From contig JAFDDL010000141.1 of NCBI GenBank assembly GCA_019310865.1, positions 1 to 8,414 on the forward strand: 8,414 nucleotides of DNA, written 5' to 3'. The DNA comes from Deltaproteobacteria bacterium (GTDB lineage Bacteria > Desulfobacterota > Desulfobacteria > Desulfobacterales > JAFDDL01). This document shows, piece after piece, positions 1-6,078 of the stretch. Below the pieces are notes generated by a model. That model searched no databases. It worked only from the letters and a program-made list of their open reading frames with translations, and was not told where the DNA came from. Both the position numbers and the translations under genes were made by a program. Each line of letters opens with the position of its first letter. Positions within the stretch are counted from its first letter, which is position 1.

Positions 1-982
1 AGATGCCATCACGGTGGTGGCCGAGGCCCAAGCCATGGGATGCATCGACTACGAGACCATGCGCGATATCGACCGGTTCGCCTGGCAGATGCAAAACGTG
101 AACGGCGTGCTGTCGGTGACCTGCCTTCCCTACCGGGCCAAGAAAAGAAATGCCAACTGGCATGAAGGAAACCCGAAATGGCGCGAGCTGCCCCCCGACC
201 GAGACGGGCTGTCCACCAGCACATCCGGAACCCGGACGAGTTCGGGGTTGTTAAACAAGGACTGCAGCGTCATGACGGTTAAAATGTACACCGCCGATCA
301 CAAGGCCGATACCATCACCGGCATCACCGATGCGGTAAAGCGCTACGTGAAGGAAAATCCGTCCGAGAAGGTTACCTTTCGTTTGGCAATGGGCAACGTG
401 GGCATCATGGCAGCCACCAACGAGGAGGTCGAGGCGCGCCAGTTTATGATCCTGCTGTGCGTGTTCGGCGCAGTGATCCTGTTTTGCCTCATCGCCTTTC
501 GCTCCATCCGTGCGGTGCTGGTGATCCTGTTGCCCCTGGGGCTCGTTTCACTTCTGGCCTATGCCCTGATGAACTATCTGGATATCGGGCTGAAGGTCAA
601 CACGCTGCCGGTGGTGGCACTGGGAGTGGGCGTGGGGGTGGACTACGCCATTTATATCTATGGTCGGCTCCGAAGCATCCTCCAGGAGGGAAAGCCGTTG
701 CGGGAGGCCTACGAAGAGACGCTGGACATCACCGGCAATGGGGTATTGTGCACCGGTTTCACGCTGGCCTTCGGGGTGGGTACCTGGATCTTTTCGCCCT
801 TGCAGTTCCAGGCGGACATGGGAATTTTGTTGACCTTTTTGTTTCTTATGAACATGATTGGGGCGGTTGTAATCCTTCCGGCGCTGGCAAAATTTTTAAT
901 TCGCCCCGGCGTCGATGATGTGACGGTTGCCCGGGAAGCTGATGGCAAAGGAACGCCTCTAGAGGTGCCGGGTGGCGCCTGA
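1..982 (+). CDS. RND/MMPL-family exporter, C-terminal part (5' truncated)
   Basis: This is the C-terminal half of an inner-membrane RND-superfamily transporter of the MMPL/HpnN-like type, which uses the proton gradient to export lipids or other hydrophobic molecules. The reading frame is open to the left edge (first full codon at position 2), so the GTG at 14 is not the real start. About 145 residues form the end of a periplasmic porter domain. Five hydrophobic segments follow at roughly residues 148-167, 171-192, 201-221, 245-263 and 271-301, matching the last five helices of a twelve-helix RND protein. The third contains GVGVDYAIYIYGR; its Asp-Tyr pair sits where MmpL3-type proteins carry their proton-relay residues. 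A short polar tail ends at TGA 980-982. The glycosyltransferase begins 30 bases later, so the two are probably co-transcribed and the cargo may be that operon's product. The substrate is unknown, and a hopanoid or other lipid exporter is only one option. Confidence 0.88.
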   Translation, partial: DAITVVAEAQAMGCIDYETMRDIDRFAWQMQNVNGVLSVTCLPYRAKKRNANWHEGNPKWRELPPDRDGLSTSTSGTRTSSGLLNKDCSVMTVKMYTADHKADTITGITDAVKRYVKENPSEKVTFRLAMGNVGIMAATNEEVEARQFMILLCVFGAVILFCLIAFRSIRAVLVILLPLGLVSLLAYALMNYLDIGLKVNTLPVVALGVGVGVDYAIYIYGRLRSILQEGKPLREAYEETLDITGNGVLCTGFTLAFGVGTWIFSPLQFQADMGILLTFLFLMNMIGAVVILPALAKFLIRPGVDDVTVAREADGKGTPLEVPGGA

Positions 983-1012
983 GAAAATATAACGACCCGA
1001 ATCGGAATACCC

Positions 1013-2293
1013 ATGCAACTCGAGACACAAGCCAAATACCCGTGCAAATCCCGGCTCAGAATCTGCCTTTTGGGCTATCGCAGTGATCCCCACTGCGGCG
1101 GGCAGGGGGTTTATCTGAAAAACCTGAGCCGGGCATTAGCGCAAATCGGTCACGATGTAACGGTGGTCTCCGGACCCCCGTATCCGCATTTGGATACGAA
1201 CATCAGACTGGTTCGTCTGCCGAGTCTCGATCTATACAATCCGGCACATCTGTTCAGAGTCGGAAATCCCCTCCGGCTCCTTAACCCGGCGAATTTCGTC
1301 GAATGGTTCGGCATTACCTCCATGGGGTTTTCCGAGCCGCTGGCATTCGGGATGCGCGCTTATCATTACCTGCGCAAAAGGTTTGACGATTTCGACATTG
1401 TACACGACAATCAGAGCCTCTCTTATTGGCTGTTGGCCCTTAATCGATACCTTCCCACCACCGCCACGATCCATCATCCCATCACCATCGACCGTGACAT
1501 CGCTGTCCGATCCGCCCGGTCCGTGGTGAAAAAGGTCATGGAGTGGCGATGGTACGCGTTTGTCGGCATGCAAAAGCGCGTCTCGGCGATGCTGTCTCAT
1601 ATACTGACGGTTTCCGAATGCGCCCGGGGGGATATTGTTCGTGATTTTAAGATACCCGCCGGGCGGTTTCGGATCGTCCCGAACGGCATCGATACGGCGT
1701 TGTTTTATCCGCTATCGGGCATCGAACGAAATCCCGGCCGCATCATGGTCACCAACAGTGCGGATGTGCCCCTAAAGGGCTTGGCTTATCTGCTCAGGTC
1801 GGTTGCCGATCTTTCAAAAACCCGCGACGTCAAGCTTGTGGTCATCGGGGCGCCCCGCAAAAACGGACAGGTCGGAAAACTGATCCGGCAGTTGGGAATC
1901 GCACACCTGATTACGTTCACTGGACGCATCGACCATGATGAATTCGTTCGGCAGTATGCCCGGGCAAACATGGCGGTGATTCCATCCCTGTATGAGGGAT
2001 TCGGGCTGCCGGCAGGCGAGGCCATGGCCTGTGGCGTTCCCGTCATCAGCACCACGGCTGGTGCGTTGCCGGAAGTCGTGGGGGATACCGGTCTCCTGGT
2101 GCCGCCGGCGAACCACAACCGGCTCACGAAGGCCATCGAAACGCTTCTCGACAATCCCGAAAAAGCAACCGAGATGGGGCAGGCAGGCTACCGTCGGATC
2201 CACCGCCAATTTACCTGGAAAAGGGCGGCGGAAAAAACCGTTAACGCCTATCGAGAGGTCATCCGTGATCACCGTGGACTTCAGGCGGCTTAA
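1013..2293 (+). CDS. GT4-family glycosyltransferase
   Basis: This 426-residue cytoplasmic or membrane-associated retaining glycosyltransferase has the GT-B fold. It would transfer a sugar from a nucleotide-sugar donor to a lipid or glycan acceptor. The N-terminal acceptor domain starts with RICLLGYRSDPHCGGQGVY (about 16-34), which contains the glycine-rich GGQGVY loop typical of GT4. The donor domain includes VPNGIDTALF (about 222-231), PLKGLAYLL with the conserved Lys255, and SLYEGFGLPAGEAMACGVPV (about 325-344). That last stretch holds the EX7E pair Glu328/Glu336, the donor-binding hallmark of the family. The length is normal for GT4. ATG 1013 is the only sensible start, since no other ATG or GTG codon lies in frame nearby, but the sequence before it has no good Shine-Dalgarno site; translation may depend on coupling to the RND gene 30 bases upstream. 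Its end overlaps the methyltransferase start. Donor and acceptor cannot be told from sequence. Confidence 0.92.
   Translation: MQLETQAKYPCKSRLRICLLGYRSDPHCGGQGVYLKNLSRALAQIGHDVTVVSGPPYPHLDTNIRLVRLPSLDLYNPAHLFRVGNPLRLLNPANFVEWFGITSMGFSEPLAFGMRAYHYLRKRFDDFDIVHDNQSLSYWLLALNRYLPTTATIHHPITIDRDIAVRSARSVVKKVMEWRWYAFVGMQKRVSAMLSHILTVSECARGDIVRDFKIPAGRFRIVPNGIDTALFYPLSGIERNPGRIMVTNSADVPLKGLAYLLRSVADLSKTRDVKLVVIGAPRKNGQVGKLIRQLGIAHLITFTGRIDHDEFVRQYARANMAVIPSLYEGFGLPAGEAMACGVPVISTTAGALPEVVGDTGLLVPPANHNRLTKAIETLLDNPEKATEMGQAGYRRIHRQFTWKRAAEKTVNAYREVIRDHRGLQAA
2254..2258 (+). promoter_or_regulatory. RBS that fixes the methyltransferase start
   Basis: AGAGG lies six bases before the GTG at 2265, inside the end of the glycosyltransferase gene. 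It supports GTG 2265 as the start rather than the longer open frame reaching back to 1992, whose extra 91 codons read as low-complexity Arg/Pro/Ser-rich sequence in the shadow of the glycosyltransferase. Confidence 0.6.
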
Positions 2294-2975
2294 TATTCGG
2301 CCCGGATTCAAAATTCTCGATATCGGCAGCGGCCCGGGCCGGCATACCTGTGCTGCATCTCAGTTCAAAGATGTTACGGCCATCGGGGCGGACCTGAGCT
2401 TTGACGATATCACCGAGGCAAAACGCCGGCTGGAGGCTTATGAATATATGGGAGAATGCCGCGGCCGGTGGGGCGTGCTGTCGACAAATATCCTGAAGCT
2501 ACCCTTCGGGGATGAGACATTCGACCTAGTGATCTGCGCCGAGGTGCTGGAGCACATACCCGATCACCAGGCGGCCATGCTTGAAATCGTTCGGGTGCTG
2601 AAACCTGCCGGCGACCTGGTGGTCAGTGTCCCAAGGTATCTGCCTGAACGCGTCTGTTGGCGGCTGTCGGACGATTATACCAATGCCAATATGGGGCATG
2701 TGCGCATATACAAAAAGGCGAAATTGGCAACGCTGCTGGAAAAAACCGATGTTAAGCTCTGGGCCCATCACCATGCCCACAGCCTGCATTCACCTTTCTG
2801 GTGGCTGAAATGCCTGATGGGCCCAACCCGCACCGATTCCTGGGCCGTGAACCTGTATCACCGGTTTTTGGTGTGGGATTTGATGAAAAAACCGGTGTTA
2901 ACGCGACGATTGGAAGGTCTGCTGAATCCATTGTTGGGAAAGAGCCTGGTCTTATACTTACGGAAAGGAATCTGA
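2265..2975 (+). CDS. Class I SAM-dependent methyltransferase
   Basis: This 236-residue cytoplasmic methyltransferase would move a methyl group from S-adenosylmethionine to a small-molecule, sugar or lipid acceptor. From the chosen GTG start, motif I is ILDIGSGPGRHT (17-28), the SAM-binding glycine loop. The acidic residue contacting the SAM ribose is probably Asp43 in IGADLS. FDLVICAEVLEHIPD (86-100) is the usual post-motif block of UbiE/Methyltransf_11-type enzymes, followed by LKPAGDLVVSVPR (112-124). The C-terminal third is rich in His and Trp (HHHAHSLHSPFWW, 168-180) and probably forms the acceptor pocket. The start overlaps the glycosyltransferase by 29 bases in another frame, and its stop TGA shares its A with the next ATG, so the three genes are translationally coupled. 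GTG 2274 is a second possible start. The coupling suggests methylation of the glycosyltransferase product or its aglycone. The acceptor is unknown. Confidence 0.9.
   Translation: MITVDFRRLNIRPGFKILDIGSGPGRHTCAASQFKDVTAIGADLSFDDITEAKRRLEAYEYMGECRGRWGVLSTNILKLPFGDETFDLVICAEVLEHIPDHQAAMLEIVRVLKPAGDLVVSVPRYLPERVCWRLSDDYTNANMGHVRIYKKAKLATLLEKTDVKLWAHHHAHSLHSPFWWLKCLMGPTRTDSWAVNLYHRFLVWDLMKKPVLTRRLEGLLNPLLGKSLVLYLRKGI
2962..2969 (+). promoter_or_regulatory. RBS that fixes the alpha-toroid gene start
   Basis: GGAAAGGA lies five bases before ATG 2975, within the last codons of the methyltransferase. It selects this ATG over the open frame running back to 2801, where the extra 58 codons only shadow the methyltransferase. 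Confidence 0.65.
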
Positions 2976-4060
2976 TGCACGTTACCACGGCAGTTCAAAA
3001 ATCAACGGTCCCTGTTATTGATGTCGATCACATCGCACATTATATCCTGCGCGTGCAACGCCATAGCGGCGAGATCCCCTGGTCCGAGGACGGTAAAACC
3101 GATCCCTGGGACCATGTGGAAAGCGCCATGGGCCTGACCGTTGCCGGATATTTCGAAGCAGCGAAAAAAGCGTACAACTGGTCCCGCAATACACAGTTGG
3201 ACGACGGCAGCTGGTGGTCTGAATATACAGCCGGCAAGCCGGTAGCAGACGCCTTCAAGGACGCCAATATGACCGCCTACATCGCAGTCGGCGTACACCA
3301 TTACTACCTGGCCACCGGCGATATCCATTTTCTTCACCGCATGTGGCCCGCGGTCTCCCGGGCCATGGATTTTGTTATGGGACTTCAGGGACCGGGCGGG
3401 CAGATATTCTGGGCCAAGCGCGCCGATCACAGTATCAGCAAGAGAGCGCTTCTGACCGGGTCGAGTTCCATCTATCTGAGCCTCTGCTGTGCCCTTGAAT
3501 CGGCACGGGTTCTCGGCCTGAAGATGCCGGCCTGGGAAATGGCGCTTGCCGGGCTGGGAGAGGCCATCCGGAACCGGCCACATCTGTTTGACCGGAGTAA
3601 ATCGCGGTTTTCCATGGACTGGTATTATCCGATCCTTTCCGGTGCCGTGACCGGAAAGGCGGCCCGATCACGGGTGGAAAATCACTGGGAAAAATTCGTT
3701 GTGGACAGCTGGGGCGTGTTGTGCGTGTCGGGCGAGCCGTGGGTGACCATGGCGGAGACTTGCGAACTGGTGATGTCACTGGCCGCCATGGGCGAGTATG
3801 CGTTGGCGGAAACCATATTTCAATGGATTTGCGGAAACTGCTACGAAGACGGCGCTTACTGGACAGGCCTTACCATTCCGGAGCGGATCATTTATACCGA
3901 TGAGAAAACAACCTGGACCGGTGCTGCGGTCCTTCTGGCCGCAGATATGCTCTACAGCCTTACACCGGCATGCGAACTGTTTCGCATTTTCCACAGCCGA
4001 AAACCAGGCCGACTAACCGGTGGCCAACCCGAAACGCAAGTAAATGACATCCATCCATAA
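2975..4060 (+). CDS. Prenyltransferase/cyclase-like alpha-toroid protein with QW-like repeats
   Basis: This 361-residue, mostly helical protein has no signal peptide or membrane segment. It resembles proteins annotated as prenyltransferase or phenyltransferase domain proteins with the (alpha/alpha)6 toroid shared by squalene-hopene cyclases, protein prenyltransferases and some glycosidases. Three QW-like units are visible. The best is YNWSRNTQLDDGSWW (about 67-81), which fits the Q-x3-G-x-W core; FVMGLQGPGGQIFW (133-146) and FQWICGNCYEDGAYW (282-296) are looser. Other distinctive blocks are GEIPWSEDGKTDPWDHVESA (32-51), FSMDWYYPILSG (212-223) and TDEKTTWTGAAVLLAADMLY (308-327). The DXDD acid motif of class II terpene cyclases is absent, so true polyene cyclisation is unlikely. 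The last 25 or so residues are polar. The TGATG junction couples it to the methyltransferase. It may act on or bind the lipid or sugar handled by its neighbours; an alpha-toroid carbohydrate-active enzyme is the main alternative. Function is unknown. Confidence 0.85.
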   Translation: MHVTTAVQKSTVPVIDVDHIAHYILRVQRHSGEIPWSEDGKTDPWDHVESAMGLTVAGYFEAAKKAYNWSRNTQLDDGSWWSEYTAGKPVADAFKDANMTAYIAVGVHHYYLATGDIHFLHRMWPAVSRAMDFVMGLQGPGGQIFWAKRADHSISKRALLTGSSSIYLSLCCALESARVLGLKMPAWEMALAGLGEAIRNRPHLFDRSKSRFSMDWYYPILSGAVTGKAARSRVENHWEKFVVDSWGVLCVSGEPWVTMAETCELVMSLAAMGEYALAETIFQWICGNCYEDGAYWTGLTIPERIIYTDEKTTWTGAAVLLAADMLYSLTPACELFRIFHSRKPGRLTGGQPETQVNDIHP

Positions 4061-4078
4061 GGGTTATGTTCGGATGGA
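4050..4078 (+). other. Hairpin around the stop codon of the alpha-toroid gene
   Basis: TCCATCC (4050-4056) pairs with GGATGGA (4072-4078). Inside it ATAA (4057-4060) can pair with TTAT (4064-4067) around GGG, leaving a four-base bulge (4068-4071). The stem straddles the TAA stop. No T-run follows, so it is not a standard intrinsic terminator; it could slow ribosomes, protect the 3' end of the upstream mRNA or attenuate read-through. Confidence 0.4.
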
Positions 4079-4084
4079 CTCCAT

Positions 4085-4108
4085 ATTAATGACAAAATTA
4101 ATGACAAA
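4085..4108 (+). repeat. Perfect 12-base tandem repeat upstream of the acyl-CoA dehydrogenase gene
   Basis: ATTAATGACAAA occurs twice, head to tail, at 4085-4096 and 4097-4108. The copies lie about one helical turn apart, in an AT-rich stretch that contrasts with the GC-rich genes. The position and period suit a pair of operator half-sites, but small replication-slippage repeats look the same. Confidence 0.6.
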
Positions 4109-4116
4109 AATATATC
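4089..4116 (+). promoter_or_regulatory. Possible sigma-70-type promoter for the beta-oxidation genes
   Basis: ATGACA (4089-4094, five of six matches to TTGACA) is separated by 16 bases from TATATC (4111-4116, four of six matches to TATAAT). It lies in the AT-rich part of the gap and would start transcription about 15-20 bases before the acyl-CoA dehydrogenase ATG, giving a very short leader. The tandem repeat overlaps the -35 box and spacer, as an operator would. AT-rich DNA yields such matches by chance, so this is tentative. Confidence 0.3.
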
Positions 4117-4123
4117 TAAAAAA

Positions 4124-4132
4124 AGAAGGAGG
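4124..4132 (+). promoter_or_regulatory. Strong Shine-Dalgarno site for the acyl-CoA dehydrogenase
   Basis: AGAAGGAGG ends five bases before ATG 4138. It is the strongest ribosome binding site in the window and predicts high expression, as expected of a core catabolic enzyme. Confidence 0.8.
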
Positions 4133-4137
4133 ACCAA

Positions 4138-5952
4138 ATGGCACAATTGATTGCCGATCGCAGAGACATCGATTTTGTTCTTTACGAACAGATGAATGCC
4201 GAAGAACTGACCAAGGATGAACGATATGAAGGGCTCACAAGGAAAACATTCGATCTGATCATATCCGAAGCCCGGAAGCTGGCGCTCAAAGAGCTGCTGC
4301 CCACCTGCGCAGAGGGTGACAAGGAGGGGGTCCGGTTTGAAAACGGGCAGGTAACGGTACCCGAATGCTTTCACCGCGCTTATGAATGCCTCAGAGAGGC
4401 CGAACTGACCAGCATGACCGAAGATCCGGCCTGGGGCGGCCAGGGTTTGCCGTCCCTGATCTCCCAAGCGGTGAGTGAATATGTGGTGGGTGCAAATTTC
4501 AGCCTGAGCACCTATATCCATCTGGGTCACGGCACCGGAAAAATGATCGAATTGTTCGGGACGGATCAATTAAAAAAATTGTTTCTGAAAGAACTCTACA
4601 CCGCCCAATGGGGCGGCACCATGCTCCTCACCGAGGCCGAGGCCGGCTCCGATGTCGGCGCCCTGACCACCACGGCGGTCAAAAACCCGGACGGCACCTA
4701 CACCATTTCCGGCAATAAGATATTTATCACCAGCGGCGAGCACAACCTCCAGGAAAACATCATCCACCCGGTGCTGGCCCGCGTGGAGGGGGCGCCTGCC
4801 GGCACCAAGGGAATTTCCATCTTCATCGTCCCCAAAATATGGGTCAACGACGACGGCAGCTTGGGAGACCTCAACGATGTGACCTGTACGGGCATCGAGG
4901 AAAAAATGGGGATCCACGGCAGCGCCACTTGCACCATGTCCCTGGGCACCCGGGGCACGTGTCGTGGATTTTTACTCGGCGAGGAAAACAAGGGCATGAA
5001 AATCATGTTCCACATGATGAACGAGGCCCGGTTGAGCGTCGGGTTCCAGAGCAGCTGCACCGCCTCGGCGGCCTACCTGTACGCCCTGGATTACGCCAAA
5101 GAGCGGATCCAGGGGAAGGACCTGGCAGCCATGGGATCGCCGGACGCGCCCTCACTGCCGATCATCCAGCACCCGGACGTGCGCCGGATGCTCATGTGGA
5201 TGAAGGCGCACGTCGAAGGCATGCGCAGCATGAATTACTATGTGGCCAACTGCAGCGAAACCGCCGAGAACGGTAAAACCGAAGAAGAAAGAGCGTTCGC
5301 CAAAGGGATGGTCGAACTGTTGACACCGGTGGTGAAGGCATTCTGCGCCCAGCGCGGTTTCGATGTCTGCATTCAGGCGATCCAGGTCTACGGCGGTTAC
5401 GGGTATATTCAGGAATACCCGGTGGAGCAGCTTGCCAGGGATGTCAAGATCGCCTCGCTTTACGAGGGGACCGACGGCATCCAGGCCATGGACCTGTTGG
5501 GCCGGAAACTGGCCATGAAAAAGGGCCAGGTGTTCATGGAATTTATGGGGGAGGTCCAGAAACTGGCGGCCAAGGCCAAACAAATCGACGGTCTGGCCGA
5601 TCTGGCCGAACCCGTTGAGGCCGCTGTCAACCGGTTGGGTGAAGTCGCCATGCACCTGGGCACAACGGCCATGTCGGAAAAATATAAAACCGCATTTGCC
5701 CATGCGTTTCCCTTTCTCGAAGCGATGGGAGATGTGGTGTTGGCATGGATGCACCTGTGGCGCGCAACCGTGGCCGCTACCGCCCTGAAAAACGGCGCCA
5801 AAAAGAAGGACAAGGCCTTTTATGACGGCCAGGTAAAGACGGCCCAATTTTTCATCCAGACCGTTCTGCCGGCAACCTTGGGAAAATTAAATTCCGTGGC
5901 TGCCACCAGCAGCGCGGCGGTAGATATGGAGGAAGCATCTTTTGGTAGTTAG
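4138..5952 (+). CDS. Acyl-CoA dehydrogenase (long form with C-terminal extension domain)
   Basis: This 604-residue cytoplasmic FAD enzyme makes the alpha,beta double bond in acyl-CoA thioesters, the first step of beta-oxidation, passing electrons to electron-transfer flavoprotein. The N-terminal helical domain covers about 1-155. The first family signature is LLTEAEAGSDVGA (163-175). The second runs from QVYGGYGY to ARD (416-435). LYEGTDGIQ (441-449) supplies Glu443, the position of the catalytic base in medium-chain acyl-CoA dehydrogenase. Residues from about 470 on form the extra C-terminal domain of the roughly 600-residue subfamily (acetyl-CoA dehydrogenase C-terminal-like, as in DmdC and many sulfate-reducer homologues). 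The 77-base gap before it and the strong ribosome site suggest its own transcription start; the FadN-type gene follows after 126 bases. Chain length cannot be read from sequence: fatty, aromatic-side-chain or methylthio-propionyl CoA esters are all possible. The enzyme looks complete. Confidence 0.95.
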   Translation: MAQLIADRRDIDFVLYEQMNAEELTKDERYEGLTRKTFDLIISEARKLALKELLPTCAEGDKEGVRFENGQVTVPECFHRAYECLREAELTSMTEDPAWGGQGLPSLISQAVSEYVVGANFSLSTYIHLGHGTGKMIELFGTDQLKKLFLKELYTAQWGGTMLLTEAEAGSDVGALTTTAVKNPDGTYTISGNKIFITSGEHNLQENIIHPVLARVEGAPAGTKGISIFIVPKIWVNDDGSLGDLNDVTCTGIEEKMGIHGSATCTMSLGTRGTCRGFLLGEENKGMKIMFHMMNEARLSVGFQSSCTASAAYLYALDYAKERIQGKDLAAMGSPDAPSLPIIQHPDVRRMLMWMKAHVEGMRSMNYYVANCSETAENGKTEEERAFAKGMVELLTPVVKAFCAQRGFDVCIQAIQVYGGYGYIQEYPVEQLARDVKIASLYEGTDGIQAMDLLGRKLAMKKGQVFMEFMGEVQKLAAKAKQIDGLADLAEPVEAAVNRLGEVAMHLGTTAMSEKYKTAFAHAFPFLEAMGDVVLAWMHLWRATVAATALKNGAKKKDKAFYDGQVKTAQFFIQTVLPATLGKLNSVAATSSAAVDMEEASFGS

Positions 5953-5955
5953 TGC

Positions 5956-5965
5956 CCATCCATAA
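5956..5965 (+). repeat. CCATCCATAA decamer, second copy
   Basis: The decamer CCATCCATAA at 4051-4060, which includes the stop codon of the alpha-toroid gene, recurs here four bases after the stop codon of the acyl-CoA dehydrogenase. Both copies sit at gene 3' ends at the entrance of a structured gap. They may be the edge of a dispersed intergenic repeat; coincidence is possible at ten bases. Confidence 0.4.
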
Positions 5966-5973
5966 ATGACCAA

Positions 5974-6051
5974 TTCGATGTCTGCGCTTATCTGCTCGAT
6001 ATCTGCGTTACGCGAAAAATTTTATCCTCGGAGGTAAGCGAAGACTCCGAA
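5974..6051 (+). repeat. Structured intergenic element: long imperfect stem-loop with internal direct repeats
   Basis: This element fills much of the 126-base gap between the two beta-oxidation genes. Bases 5980-5993 pair with 6032-6045 (GTCTGCGCTTA against TAAGCGAAGAC, then three more pairs including one G-T), 13 of 14 positions. After a two-by-two internal loop, TTCG (5974-5977) pairs with CGAA (6048-6051). The loop is about 38 bases. A direct repeat lies across the left arm and loop: TCGATGTCTGCG (5975-5986) and TCGATATCTGCG (5996-6007), 11 of 12 identical with a 21-base period. An A-rich tract follows the hairpin, not a T-run, so it is not a forward terminator. It could be a dispersed palindromic repeat (REP/MITE-like), an mRNA processing or stability element, or a regulator-binding region. 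Confidence 0.55.
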
Positions 6052-6063
6052 ACAAAAAAATAT

Positions 6064-6069
6064 AAGGAG
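6064..6069 (+). promoter_or_regulatory. Shine-Dalgarno site for the FadN-type gene
   Basis: AAGGAG lies nine bases before ATG 6079, just after an A-rich tract. It supports ATG 6079, which places the NAD-binding glycine loop at residues 11-16 as usual for the family. Confidence 0.75.
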
Positions 6070-6078
6070 ATTGAAATC

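Noticed and set aside
14..16. GTG as the start of the RND-family protein
   Set aside because: The frame is open to the left edge and residues before the GTG continue the protein; RND exporters are far longer than 322 residues, so this is a window truncation.
457..918. Second + strand frame of 153 codons inside the RND gene
   Set aside because: Composition is Gly/Arg/His-rich with no domain, and it lies inside the membrane domain of the transporter in another frame.
2975..4060. True squalene-hopene cyclase
   Set aside because: The protein is about half the usual length and has no DXDD motif, so only a distant fold relationship is supported.
3952..4569. Minus-strand open frame of 205 codons spanning the gap 4061-4137
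   Set aside because: It crosses the AT-rich gap, but most of it is opposite two real genes, it has no recognisable motif, and no promoter or ribosome site supports it.
5152..5847. Minus-strand open frame of 231 codons opposite the acyl-CoA dehydrogenase
   Set aside because: It shows no family motif and overlaps a complete, well-supported gene; a shadow frame.
5974..6060. Intrinsic terminator after the acyl-CoA dehydrogenase
   Set aside because: The stem has a large loop and is followed by an A-rich tract, not a T-run, on the + strand; on the minus strand the T-run would precede the hairpin.
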